A DNA stretch of 64,000 nt from Massilia arenae. GTDB lineage: Bacteria > Pseudomonadota > Gammaproteobacteria > Burkholderiales > Burkholderiaceae_D. A program made the translations under genes and the position numbers. Each line of letters begins with the position of its first letter. The stretch's first letter is position 1. This document shows, one piece after another, positions 53,845 through 64,000 of the stretch. Under the pieces are notes generated by a model. That model was given only the letters and a program-made list of their open reading frames with translations, was not told where the DNA came from and ran no database searches. The stretch spans positions 62,001 through 126,000 of the forward strand of contig NZ_VPFD01000012.1 in NCBI RefSeq assembly GCF_008014745.1, read 5' to 3'.

Positions 53845-54834
53845 TCACGGCGCCGGATGTTCGATCCCCAGCAAGTCTTCCAGCCGCGCCAGCGAGGCGT
53901 CATCCTTGATCACCGAACGCAGCCAGGCGTGCAGCGGCTGCTCGCCCCAGCGCGCCGCCTTCTCGGCCAGGTAGGCTACCGGGCTGTGCGGCTCGGTGCG
54001 GCGGAAGAATTCGGCCACCTGGCGCAGCTGGGCCAGCGCCTGGTCGCGGTGCGCCACCTGCCCGTCGACCCGCACAGGCAAAGCCAGCGCAGTGACCGCG
54101 CCGCCGGTCGCCGCCGCCTCGGGCGTGGTCGGCGCCGCGCCCGCCATCGCCACCGGCTTGATCAAGTCGACCACGTCGCCCAGCGCGGCCCGCCCGACGC
54201 TATAGCCCGGCCCATCGGCGCCGAGCTGGCCGTCGACTACCCGTTCCAGTTCCTGCAAGGCCGCCAGGCAGGCTTCGCAATCGGCCAGCAGCGCCTGCAC
54301 GAAGGCGCCCTTGCTGCGCGTACGCACCGTCTCCAGCTCGGCCACCGCTTCCGGCCCCTTGGCGCGCGCGACTTCCCAGGCCTGCAGCGTCAAGACGCCG
54401 TTCTCGGCCAGCGGCATCGTCTTGACCAGCGGCGCAATACGCCCCGCGAGCCAGGACAGGTTGCCGATGCGGCGCTCGAAGCCATCCTCGTCGGCCTGCG
54501 GGTGCAGCCCTTCCCAGTAACGCTCGCACAGCGCCGCCACCAATCCGAGGCCTTCGGCCAGGCCGCGCATGCCGCCGGTCTTCGCATTCGCCTCGGCCAG
54601 CCACACGGCCAGTTGCAAATCCTTGCTGCGGGTTTGCAGCAAGCCGGTGCAGCGCTTGCCGACCAGCTTCCAGTCGGCTTCCTTGAGCGCCGTAACCCAG
54701 GCGCCCTGCTCCAGCGAAGGATCGTCGGCCAGGCGCGCACGCGCGATCTCGTCGACCTCGGGCGAAAACGCCAGGTCGGCGCCGCAGGGATTGTCCGGCG
54801 CGATCGGCGCCAGCAAAGCATCGATGTCCATCAT
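53845..54834 (-). CDS. tssA: type VI secretion protein TssA
   Basis: 329 residues with the ImpA N-terminal domain (MMDIDALLAPIAPDNPCGAD, EQGAWVTALKEADWKLVGKR, LQLAVWLAEANAKTGGM, ERYWEGLHPQADEDG) and a short C-terminal domain (FFRRTEPHSPVAYLAEKAAR). TssA primes sheath and tube assembly at the baseplate. Last gene of the minus-strand T6SS operon, 10 bases after tssH. Confidence 0.94.
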   Translation of the reverse strand: MMDIDALLAPIAPDNPCGADLAFSPEVDEIARARLADDPSLEQGAWVTALKEADWKLVGKRCTGLLQTRSKDLQLAVWLAEANAKTGGMRGLAEGLGLVAALCERYWEGLHPQADEDGFERRIGNLSWLAGRIAPLVKTMPLAENGVLTLQAWEVARAKGPEAVAELETVRTRSKGAFVQALLADCEACLAALQELERVVDGQLGADGPGYSVGRAALGDVVDLIKPVAMAGAAPTTPEAAATGGAVTALALPVRVDGQVAHRDQALAQLRQVAEFFRRTEPHSPVAYLAEKAARWGEQPLHAWLRSVIKDDASLARLEDLLGIEHPAP

Positions 54835-54844
54835 GGCGCCCTCC

Positions 54845-57505
<2,661 letters not shown>

Positions 57506-57541
57506 CGTGGCTCCCTTGTTGTAGTGGCGTGGTGGCGCCGC

Positions 57542-58012
57542 TCAGGCCCTGGGCGGCCGGGCGGTGCGGTTGATTTCGTAGTGCAGCGATGACGGCTGCA
57601 GCACCGCGTTGAAGTTGACCGGTTCGAGCAGGCCGTCGACCGCCAGGCGGGCGTGGATCGCGAAGTGCAGGCGGTTGACGTCGCCCGCCTCGGGTTCGAG
57701 CACCGCGCGCGCATCGAGCAGGCGCGGCTCGTGGGTGGCGATCGCATCCTCGATGCTGGCGCAGACGGCGGCGCGGTCGACGCTGCTGGTCAGGCAGAAA
57801 CCGGCGAAGTCGATCAGGCCGTAGTGCAGGATCGAGGTGCGCGCCGCCGGATAGCCTTCGAGGTGGGCGACGTCCAGCGCGATGCGGGTATTGAGCAGGG
57901 CTTCCAGGTCGCGCGCGACGCTGTCCTTGAGCTGCTCGACGCCCAGCGCGGCGCCGGCCGCGCCCTCCTCGACCATCAGGCGGTCGAGCAGGCCCGGCGT
58001 GAAGCCTTTCAT
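57542..58012 (-). CDS. tssE: type VI secretion baseplate subunit TssE
   Basis: 156 residues from ATG 58012, with GGGAGG ahead. It is a gp25-like baseplate wedge protein: DSVARDLEALLNTRIALDVA, SILHYGLIDFAGFCLTS and the closing HYEINRTARPP. The EALLNTR segment is the gp25 signature. A long frame upstream is out of register with the family. Confidence 0.92.
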   Translation of the reverse strand: MKGFTPGLLDRLMVEEGAAGAALGVEQLKDSVARDLEALLNTRIALDVAHLEGYPAARTSILHYGLIDFAGFCLTSSVDRAAVCASIEDAIATHEPRLLDARAVLEPEAGDVNRLHFAIHARLAVDGLLEPVNFNAVLQPSSLHYEINRTARPPRA

Positions 58013-58095
58013 GGTGCCTCCCGGGGAATGTCGGATGCGCGGCGGGCTGGTGGAAAACGCGCAGCCGCCGCGCGCAAAAGAGCGGCGAACGCCGC

Positions 58096-58587
58096 TCAGA
58101 CGACCTTGTTGGCCGCCAGGTCCCAGCCGCCGGAGGTGTTGCCGCCGGCGCCGCCGGTGACCTTCTGCTGGGTGTACTTCCACTTGATCTTCGAGAATTT
58201 CAGGCCGACCGATTCCTGGATGATGCTGCCTTCGGCCACGCTGGGCTTGATGCCGCCGATCAGGACGTTCTCGAGTTCGATCTCGAAATACTTGATGCGC
58301 TCGCCCTGGCCGTCGGCGCGCATAAATTCCAGCTTGGCTTTCGGGATCGTCTTGCCGGCCGAGCAGGTCTGCAGCAGGATCGGCGACGCCAGGTCGGCCA
58401 GCTTGGTCAGTGCGATCTCCTGGTGTTCGCAGCGTTCGGCCGTGTGGCCGCCGCCAGTGGACGCGGTGGCCGAACGCGGCTGGCTCACGCCCCACGCCAC
58501 CGAGGTGCACTCGATCCAGTCCTTGTGCTTGTCGTCCATCGATTCGCCCTTGATCCCGTCGATCTGCAGGTACACGTCAATTGCCAT
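58096..58587 (-). CDS. hcp: type VI secretion tube protein Hcp
   Basis: 163 residues beginning MAIDVYLQIDGIKGESMDDK, full-length Hcp1 family. ECTSVAWGVSQPRSATASTG and KYFEIELENVLIGGIKPS are typical beta strands. Hexameric rings stack into the inner tube that is propelled with the spike. It lies 30 bases after tssC. Confidence 0.96.
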   Translation of the reverse strand: MAIDVYLQIDGIKGESMDDKHKDWIECTSVAWGVSQPRSATASTGGGHTAERCEHQEIALTKLADLASPILLQTCSAGKTIPKAKLEFMRADGQGERIKYFEIELENVLIGGIKPSVAEGSIIQESVGLKFSKIKWKYTQQKVTGGAGGNTSGGWDLAANKVV

Positions 58588-58617
58588 GTTCTACTCCAAG
58601 TAAGTTAATGAAGATTG

Positions 58618-60108
58618 CTAGCTTTTGGTCGACTGCGGCAGCTCCGCGACCAAACTGAGCGAAACAGAGAGTTCATCGAGCTGGAAGTGCGGGCGCAGGA
58701 AGGACACGGCGCGGTACACGCCGGGGCGGCCCGGCACCTCGGACACCTGCACGCTGGCTTCGCGCAGCGGGAACTGCGCCTTCTGGTCCTGGCTCGCGTT
58801 ATCGTCGAGCAGCACATATTGGGTCAGCCAGCGGTTCAGGTAATCCTCGACGTTGGAAGCGGCGGCGAAGCTGCCGATCTTGTCGCGCATCATGGACTTC
58901 ATGTAGTGGGCGATGCGCGAAACGGCGAAGATGTACTGCAGCTGCGACGACAGCACGGCATTGGCATTGGCAGCCTCGTTGTTGTACTTGCGCGCCTTCT
59001 GGGCCGACTGGGCGCCAAAGAAGGCCGCGTACGAGGTGTTCTTGCAATGCACCAGCGAGATGAAGCCGAGGTCGGACAGCTCTTTCTCGCGGCGGTCGGT
59101 GATCGCGACCTCGGTCGGGCATTTCAGCGCCACTTCGCCCTCGTCGGTCTTGAAGGTGTGGGTCGGCAGGTTCTCGACCAGGCCGCCGCCTTCGACGCCG
59201 CGGATCGCGGCGCACCAGCCGTAGTCCTCGAAGGCGCGCGTCAGGCGGGCGCCGAAGGCATAGGCCGCGTTGCACCACAGGTATTTGGAGTGATCGCTGC
59301 CGTCCACGTCCTCGACGTAGTTGAAGCCCTCGGTCGTCATGCCATCAAGCGGGTGGTATGGCAGGCGTCCCAGGAAGCGCGGCAGGCACAGGCCGACGTA
59401 GCGCGAATCCTCGGACTCCCTGAATGCCTTCCACTTGGCGTATTCGACGGTGTCGAACACCTTGGCCAGGTCGCGCGGTTTACCCAGGTCGCCGAAGCCT
59501 TCGACGCCGAACAGCTCGGGGCTGCTCGAGGTGATGAAGGGCGCGTGGCTGGCCGCGGCCACGTGCGACATCTGCTCGAGGAAGTAGATGTCCTCGGGCT
59601 GGCGCGAGATCTCGAAGTCGCCGATCAGGGTGCCGTAGGGCGCGCCGCCGAAGGTGCCGAATTCTTCTTCGTAGATCTTCTTGAACATCGTGCTCTGGTC
59701 GAACTCCATGGCCGACTGGAAGTCCTTGACCAGCTCGCGCTTGCTGGCATTGAGCATGCGGATCTGCAGGTTGGCGCTGGTGGTGCTGTTCCTGACCAGG
59801 TAGTTCAGGCCGGTCCAGCTGCGCTCCAGCTTCTGGAACTCGGGCGCGTGCATGATCGCAGAAAGTTGATCGGAGATCATGCGGTCCAGCTCCGCCAGGC
59901 GCGCGTCGATGGTGGCCGACAGATTGGACGAGATCACCATCGTCCCCTGCATCACCTGGCTCACCAGCTCCGAGATCAGGTCGCGCGCGCGTTCGTGCTC
60001 GCTGCTCGATGCCGCCACGCGGCTTTCTTCGACGATCTGGTCGAGCAGCGAAGCGTCCAGTTCCGGAGCCGCCGCTGTCGCTTGGGTGGATTCGAATACC
60101 GCCGCCAT
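58618..60108 (-). CDS. tssC: type VI secretion sheath large subunit TssC
   Basis: 496 residues of the VipB/EvpB family: RSWTGLNYLVRNSTTSANLQ, FGGAPYGTLIGDFEI, CLPRFLGRLPYHPL and YMKSMMRDKIGSFAAASNVE. It forms the contractile sheath with TssB, and starts one base after the tssB stop. Confidence 0.96.
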   Translation of the reverse strand: MAAVFESTQATAAAPELDASLLDQIVEESRVAASSSEHERARDLISELVSQVMQGTMVISSNLSATIDARLAELDRMISDQLSAIMHAPEFQKLERSWTGLNYLVRNSTTSANLQIRMLNASKRELVKDFQSAMEFDQSTMFKKIYEEEFGTFGGAPYGTLIGDFEISRQPEDIYFLEQMSHVAAASHAPFITSSSPELFGVEGFGDLGKPRDLAKVFDTVEYAKWKAFRESEDSRYVGLCLPRFLGRLPYHPLDGMTTEGFNYVEDVDGSDHSKYLWCNAAYAFGARLTRAFEDYGWCAAIRGVEGGGLVENLPTHTFKTDEGEVALKCPTEVAITDRREKELSDLGFISLVHCKNTSYAAFFGAQSAQKARKYNNEAANANAVLSSQLQYIFAVSRIAHYMKSMMRDKIGSFAAASNVEDYLNRWLTQYVLLDDNASQDQKAQFPLREASVQVSEVPGRPGVYRAVSFLRPHFQLDELSVSLSLVAELPQSTKS

Positions 60109-60109
60109 C

Positions 60110-60613
60110 TCACTCCCCTTTGCCTGACTTGCGCAGGCTGTCGAGTTTTTCGGTATTGCCCAGCACCTCGGTCAGGATGTCTTCGAGCTTGTCGTTGCCG
60201 GCCAGCTTGTTGCGCAGGTCGGCCAGCTTGGTGCGCGCTTCGAGCAGCCCGGCCAGCGGCGCGACCTGGCGCACCACCGACTCGGGCCGGAAGTCGTCCA
60301 TCTCGCGAAACTGCAGCTGCACCCCGAACTGGCCGCCTTCCGGCGACAGGTGGTTCTCGACCTTGAAGGTGGCGACCGGGGCGACGGCGCCCAGCACCTC
60401 GTCGAAATTGCCGGCGTCGACATTGACGAACTTGCGGTCCTTGAGGCGCTTCTTCTCGGCCTTGGGGTCGACGCCGAAGTCGCCGACCACGCCGACCACG
60501 AAGGGCAGCTCCTTGTTCTCGATCGCGTCGCCGATCTCGACGTCATAGGTCATCTGCACGCGCGGCGCGCGCACCTTTTGCAAGCGTTTTTGTACGCTTT
60601 CGCTCTTGGCCAT
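60110..60613 (-). CDS. tssB: type VI secretion sheath small subunit TssB
   Basis: 167 residues from ATG 60613 (MAKSESVQKRLQKVRAPRVQ), VipA/ImpB family with GVVGDFGVDPKAEKKRLKDR and FVNVDAGNFDEVL. A longer frame continues upstream but only overlaps the lipoprotein gene out of frame. Partner of TssC in the sheath. Confidence 0.95.
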   Translation of the reverse strand: MAKSESVQKRLQKVRAPRVQMTYDVEIGDAIENKELPFVVGVVGDFGVDPKAEKKRLKDRKFVNVDAGNFDEVLGAVAPVATFKVENHLSPEGGQFGVQLQFREMDDFRPESVVRQVAPLAGLLEARTKLADLRNKLAGNDKLEDILTEVLGNTEKLDSLRKSGKGE

Positions 60614-60639
60614 ATCGACTCCAGTGGGGGAAGATGGGA

Positions 60640-61218
60640 TTACTTCAACACGTCGAACGGACTGGCGCTGCCGGCCGCCGGACGCGACGGCGCCGCCACC
60701 GCAGGCTGGCTCGGCGTCTTGCGGGTCGACGCCGGGCGTGTGGCGGGACGGGTCGTGACCAGCACCTCCTCGCCCAGGCTGGTGCGCAGCAGCTTGGCCA
60801 GGTCTTGCGCTTCGCTGCGCACCGAACCCTGCAGATTGTTCTTGCGCGTCAGGTCGGCCAAGGCCTTGCTGGCCACGCGCAGGCCGCTGACGGCCAGGAT
60901 GCTGTAGGCCAGCGTGTCGTCGGGATCGCGCGCCAACGCTTCCTGCGCGCTGCTGATGGCGTCGCCGTACTGGGTGGCGTCGAAGCGGATCTGGGCCATG
61001 CGCACCCAGGGTTTCTTGTCGACCGGGTGCGCCACGCTGGCCGCCTTGAGCAGGCTGACGGCCTTGTCGCTCTGCCCGGCCGCGAGGGCGGCATCGGCTT
61101 CGGCATAGATGTTTTCGGACACGGCGGCGCGCTTGGCGGTCGTGCCCGTGCCGTCGGTGGCGCACCCGGCCAGGGCGGCGACCCCAACCAGCAGGGGTAA
61201 CAGGCGTTTGCGGAACAT
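60640..61218 (-). CDS. TPR-containing lipoprotein at the head of the T6SS sheath operon
   Basis: 192 residues from ATG 61218, with GGAGAG ahead. The lipobox LAGC at residues 16-19 indicates an outer- or inner-membrane lipoprotein. Tetratricopeptide-like helices follow (AEADAALAAGQSDKAVSLLK, QYGDAISSAQEALARDPDD). The C-terminus is a Pro/Thr/Arg-rich tail. It is the first gene of the tssB-tssA operon and is not one of the 13 core T6SS proteins. An accessory assembly role is inferred. Confidence 0.8.
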   Translation of the reverse strand: MFRKRLLPLLVGVAALAGCATDGTGTTAKRAAVSENIYAEADAALAAGQSDKAVSLLKAASVAHPVDKKPWVRMAQIRFDATQYGDAISSAQEALARDPDDTLAYSILAVSGLRVASKALADLTRKNNLQGSVRSEAQDLAKLLRTSLGEEVLVTTRPATRPASTRKTPSQPAVAAPSRPAAGSASPFDVLK

Positions 61219-61414
61219 GTTCGTCTCTCCAGTGGGTGAACAAGCCCCCATTATTCGCATCGCGCTTTTCAAGAAGTTGTGCACTGTCAATGAAAAAGCG
61301 AGTTCAGCAATCACTGTTGGATGTCGCTTGCGTTTGCGCCGTGTCAGCGCGCCCTGGCGCGGATGGGTTTCAATCCAACCTTGGTGCCTTAGGACAATTG
61401 CGAGGAGATCGTTG

Positions 61415-61993
61415 ATGAGGACGTCCAACCGGGTTGAGCTGCTGGTCTTGGCAACCGCGCTGGCAGCGGCGCTCGCCGGCTGCGGTGGCGCCGCGCTGGC
61501 GCCGCTGGCCAGCGTGGCCCTGGAGGCGGCCGGCTTGCGCAAGCCGTCCGAACTGCCCGAGTCGCAAAAGCCGCCGCGCAACGTGCCGCTCAAGCTGCAC
61601 GCCGCCACCCGCCTGAACGTGGACGCGCGCGGCCAGCCGCTGGCGCTGGCGGTGCGCCTGTACAAGCTGCGCCAGAAGGACGCCTTCGAGGGCGCGCCCT
61701 ACGCCACCTTCCTCGATCCGCGCCTGGAGCGCGAAAGCCTGGGCGCCGACCTGGTCGAGGTGCGCGAGATCATGCTGGTGCCGGGCCAGCGCTACGAGGT
61801 GACGGAAAAAGTCGCGCGCGAAGCCGGCCATGTCGGCATCGTGGCCCTGTTCCACACCCCGGCCTCCGGCCGCTGGCGCACCGCAGTCAGCAGCCTGGAT
61901 GCCGAGCGCGACGGCCTCAACGTCGGGCTACACGCCTGCGCAATGAGCGTCGGCTCCGGCACCGCGGCGCTGGGCTCTGTGCGCTGTCAATAA
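61415..61993 (+). CDS. tssJ: type VI secretion lipoprotein TssJ
   Basis: 192 residues from ATG 61415, with CGAGGAGATCG ahead. A signal peptide ends in the lipobox LAGC (Cys at 23). The TssJ/SciN beta-sandwich is seen in LALAVRLYKLRQKDAFEGAP, EVREIMLVPGQRYEVTEKVA and VGIVALFHTPASGRWR. It anchors TssM to the outer membrane. Divergent from the minus-strand operon across 196 bases that must hold both promoters. Confidence 0.93.
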   Translation: MRTSNRVELLVLATALAAALAGCGGAALAPLASVALEAAGLRKPSELPESQKPPRNVPLKLHAATRLNVDARGQPLALAVRLYKLRQKDAFEGAPYATFLDPRLERESLGADLVEVREIMLVPGQRYEVTEKVAREAGHVGIVALFHTPASGRWRTAVSSLDAERDGLNVGLHACAMSVGSGTAALGSVRCQ

Positions 61994-62049
61994 TCGTTTA
62001 TGACTTTCCTGCAAGCTAGTCTTTTCTGAACGGCGAGGAGGCAATCGTG

Positions 62050-63408
62050 ATGCCATCCAAGGTCTTATGGGGCGAGGGATTATTCCTGCGGCCCCAGCAT
62101 TTCCAGCAGCAGGACCGCTACCACGAGGCGCGCCTGAACCAGACCGCCTGCGCCTTGCACCCGTATTGCTGGGGCGTGCGCAAGCTGGCGGTCGACCTCG
62201 ACGCCCTGCGCAGCGACATCCTGCGCATCGACGAGCTGTCGCTGCTATTCCCCGACGGTGAAGTGGTGCGCGCGCCGGGTGACGACGTGCTGCCGCCGCA
62301 GGTGCGCCTGGGCGACCTGCCGCCGGCGAAGCAGACGGTCACCTACCACGCCGCCCTCCCGGCGCTGCGTACGCACGGCGACAACTGCGCCAATGGACTT
62401 GACGGTCATGAAACCATCGACGTGCGCTTCGGACGCATCGACCGCGAGACCCAGGATTTATATACCCAGGCCGCCGACGCCCCCGTTACTTACCTGCGCA
62501 AGGCGCTGCGCCTGGTGGCCGACAGCGAGCCGCTGGAAGCCTACGAAAGCTTTGCGCTGCTGCGCCTGCGGCGCGTGGCCACCGGCGGCTTCGAGATCGA
62601 TCCCGGCTTCGTTCCGCCCAGCCTGTCGATCGACGCCGTGACAATGCCCGGCGCCGGCCTCTACGTCGGCCTGGCGCGGCTGATGGAAAAGCTGCTGGCC
62701 AAGGTCAATGCGCTGTATGGCGACCTGCGCGAGCCGAGCCGCAACGTGGTCGAGATCCGCGGCGGCGACGTGTCCTCGTTCTGGCTGCTGCACACGGCCA
62801 GCGCCGGCTACGCGGCGCTGGCCCACTACCTGCACCACCGCGAGCTGCATCCCGAGCGCCTGTACGGCGCCATGCTTGAACTGGCCGGAGGACTGATGAC
62901 CTATTCGCGCAGCTACCGGCTTGAAGACCTGCCCTCCTACGTCCACGCCGATCCGGGCCCGCAGTTCGCGCGCCTGGACGGCATCATCCGCGACCTGCTC
63001 GATACCGTGATCTCATCCCGCTACTTCACCATCGCCCTGCACAAGGACCGCGCGTCCTACTACCTCGGCGCGCTCGACTCGGGCCGCATCAATGCCCAGA
63101 CCACCCTGTACCTGGCGGTGGCGGCCGACATGCCGGCGCTGCGCCTGGTCGAGGCGGTGCCGCTGCAGTTCAAGGTCGGTTCGCCCGAAGACGTCGACAA
63201 GTTCGTGCTGTCGGCGCTGCCCGGCGTGAAGCTGGTGCATGCGCCCCAGGTGCCCAGCGCGATCCCGGTGCGGCCCGACACCTATTACTTCGTGCTCGAT
63301 GGCCGCGGCGCGCTGTACGAGGCGATGCTCAAGGCCCAGGCGATCTCGGTCTACGTGCCGAGCGGCGTGCGCGAACTGCGCCTCGAACTGATCGCGGTGT
63401 CGGCATGA
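62050..63408 (+). CDS. tssK: type VI secretion baseplate-membrane connector TssK
   Basis: 452 residues from ATG 62050 (GTG 62047 is an alternative, and GAGGAGG serves both). TssK signatures are KVLWGEGLFLRPQHFQQQDR at the start, then AYESFALLRLRRVATGG, FWLLHTASAGYAALAHYLHH and the C-terminal PVRPDTYYFVLDG. It links the baseplate to TssL and TssM. Confidence 0.95.
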   Translation: MPSKVLWGEGLFLRPQHFQQQDRYHEARLNQTACALHPYCWGVRKLAVDLDALRSDILRIDELSLLFPDGEVVRAPGDDVLPPQVRLGDLPPAKQTVTYHAALPALRTHGDNCANGLDGHETIDVRFGRIDRETQDLYTQAADAPVTYLRKALRLVADSEPLEAYESFALLRLRRVATGGFEIDPGFVPPSLSIDAVTMPGAGLYVGLARLMEKLLAKVNALYGDLREPSRNVVEIRGGDVSSFWLLHTASAGYAALAHYLHHRELHPERLYGAMLELAGGLMTYSRSYRLEDLPSYVHADPGPQFARLDGIIRDLLDTVISSRYFTIALHKDRASYYLGALDSGRINAQTTLYLAVAADMPALRLVEAVPLQFKVGSPEDVDKFVLSALPGVKLVHAPQVPSAIPVRPDTYYFVLDGRGALYEAMLKAQAISVYVPSGVRELRLELIAVSA

Positions 63409-64000
63409 GCGCCTTCGTCGAGCGCCGCGCCGCGCCCAGAGGTGACGCCGCCAACCGCCGCCAGCGACTGGTGGACATCATGTACGAAGGCTTCCATGCC
63501 CTGTTCCTGCTCAAGAACGGCTGCGGGCCGCAGGACAAGGGCGCCTTCGCCGACAATATGACGGCCTTCCTGGCCGACGTCGACCGCAGCGCCAAGGCGC
63601 TCGGCATCGCGGCCGAGGACGTGACGGCGGCCAAGTACGCCTATTGCTCGGCGGTGGACGAGATCATCCTGCGCTCGAGCTACGAGGTGCGCGAGGCCTG
63701 GGAAACCCGGCCGCTGCAGCTGCGCGTGTTCGGCGACCAGCTCGCCGGCGAGCATTTCTTCCACCGCCTGGAAGACTTGCGCGCCAAGGGCGCGCAGCAG
63801 GTCGAGGCGCTGGAGGTCTTCCATATGTGCCTGCTGCTGGGCTTCCAGGGCCGCTATGCGCTGGACGGCAAGGACAAGCTGGACTACCTGGTGGCGCGCC
63901 TGGGCGACGAGATCGCCCGCATGCGCGGCCGCACCCGCGGCTTCGCGCCGCATGCCGAACGGCCTGACCAGGTGGTCAACCGGCTGCGCAGCGACCTCTC
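63405..64000 (+). CDS. tssL: type VI secretion protein TssL (DotU/IcmH), cut by the right edge
   Basis: It starts at ATG 63405, overlapping the tssK stop by 4 bases. The visible part, about 198 residues (MSAFVERRAAPRGDAANRRQ, LVDIMYEGFHALFLLKNG, KYAYCSAVDEIILRSSYE, LGFQGRYALDGKDKLDYLVA), is the cytoplasmic DotU domain. The transmembrane and any peptidoglycan-binding part lie beyond the window. Confidence 0.93.
   Translation, partial: MSAFVERRAAPRGDAANRRQRLVDIMYEGFHALFLLKNGCGPQDKGAFADNMTAFLADVDRSAKALGIAAEDVTAAKYAYCSAVDEIILRSSYEVREAWETRPLQLRVFGDQLAGEHFFHRLEDLRAKGAQQVEALEVFHMCLLLGFQGRYALDGKDKLDYLVARLGDEIARMRGRTRGFAPHAERPDQVVNRLRSDL

Overview
The window looks like chromosome of a GC-rich betaproteobacterium of the Oxalobacteraceae, most likely the Massilia/Telluria group. 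The grounds are the block lysC, tilS, accA, alkA-like glycosylase, cysS, ppiA, ppiB, lpxH, a polyhydroxyalkanoate phasin, and the overall protein similarity I recognise. This is inference from gene content, not from a marker gene.

Layout. (1) 1-3082: a decaying lysyl-phosphatidylglycerol operon. mprF (left end cut by the window) carries two in-frame TGA codons, both at conserved Trp positions, and the overlapping virJ/acvB carries two frameshifts. (2) 3393-11853: a defence-type module. It has a PD-(D/E)XK nuclease on the plus strand, convergent with a tightly overlapping minus-strand operon of an uncharacterised protein, a phospholipase-D-fold protein and a 1215-residue SNF2-like helicase. 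(3) 12279-34754: a 22-kb accessory island bounded by 21-bp copies of the 3' end of tRNA-Ser(GCU). The intact tRNA is at 34734-34826 and distal copies lie at 12381 and 12279. The island holds a Dcm methyltransferase divergent from a Vsr endonuclease, an AT-rich SRA-like gene, a six-gene overlapping operon, an IS3-type relic and a 1497-residue sacsin/NOV-like ATPase with a C-terminal DUF3883 domain. No integrase was found.

The six-gene operon (28716 down to 16473) encodes, in order, an ankyrin-repeat protein fused to a complete RpoD-like sigma factor, a MORC/MutL-type GHKL ATPase, a Z1 helicase, a PD-(D/E)XK (DUF4420-type) nuclease and two tandem AIPR proteins. The MutL-Z1-AIPR core matches the known Mza defence type. 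The ankyrin-sigma fusion as the leading gene, the doubled AIPR and the neighbouring dcm/vsr make this the most interesting locus in the window.

(4) 34925-53815: core genome. It holds lysine/threonine pathway entry, tRNA modification, fatty-acid synthesis, repair, cysteine tRNA charging, peptidyl-prolyl isomerases, lipid A synthesis, a GntR-regulated ABC-2 exporter, serine acetyltransferase, RlmB, an RNase R with a very long Ala/Lys tail, tRNA-Leu(CAG), an orphan self-regulated CueR and a phasin. (5) 53845-64000: a type VI secretion cluster. The minus-strand operon runs lipoprotein, tssB, tssC, hcp, tssE, tssH, tssA. The divergent plus-strand operon runs tssJ, tssK, tssL (cut by the right edge). 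tssF and tssG are not in their usual place between tssE and tssH.
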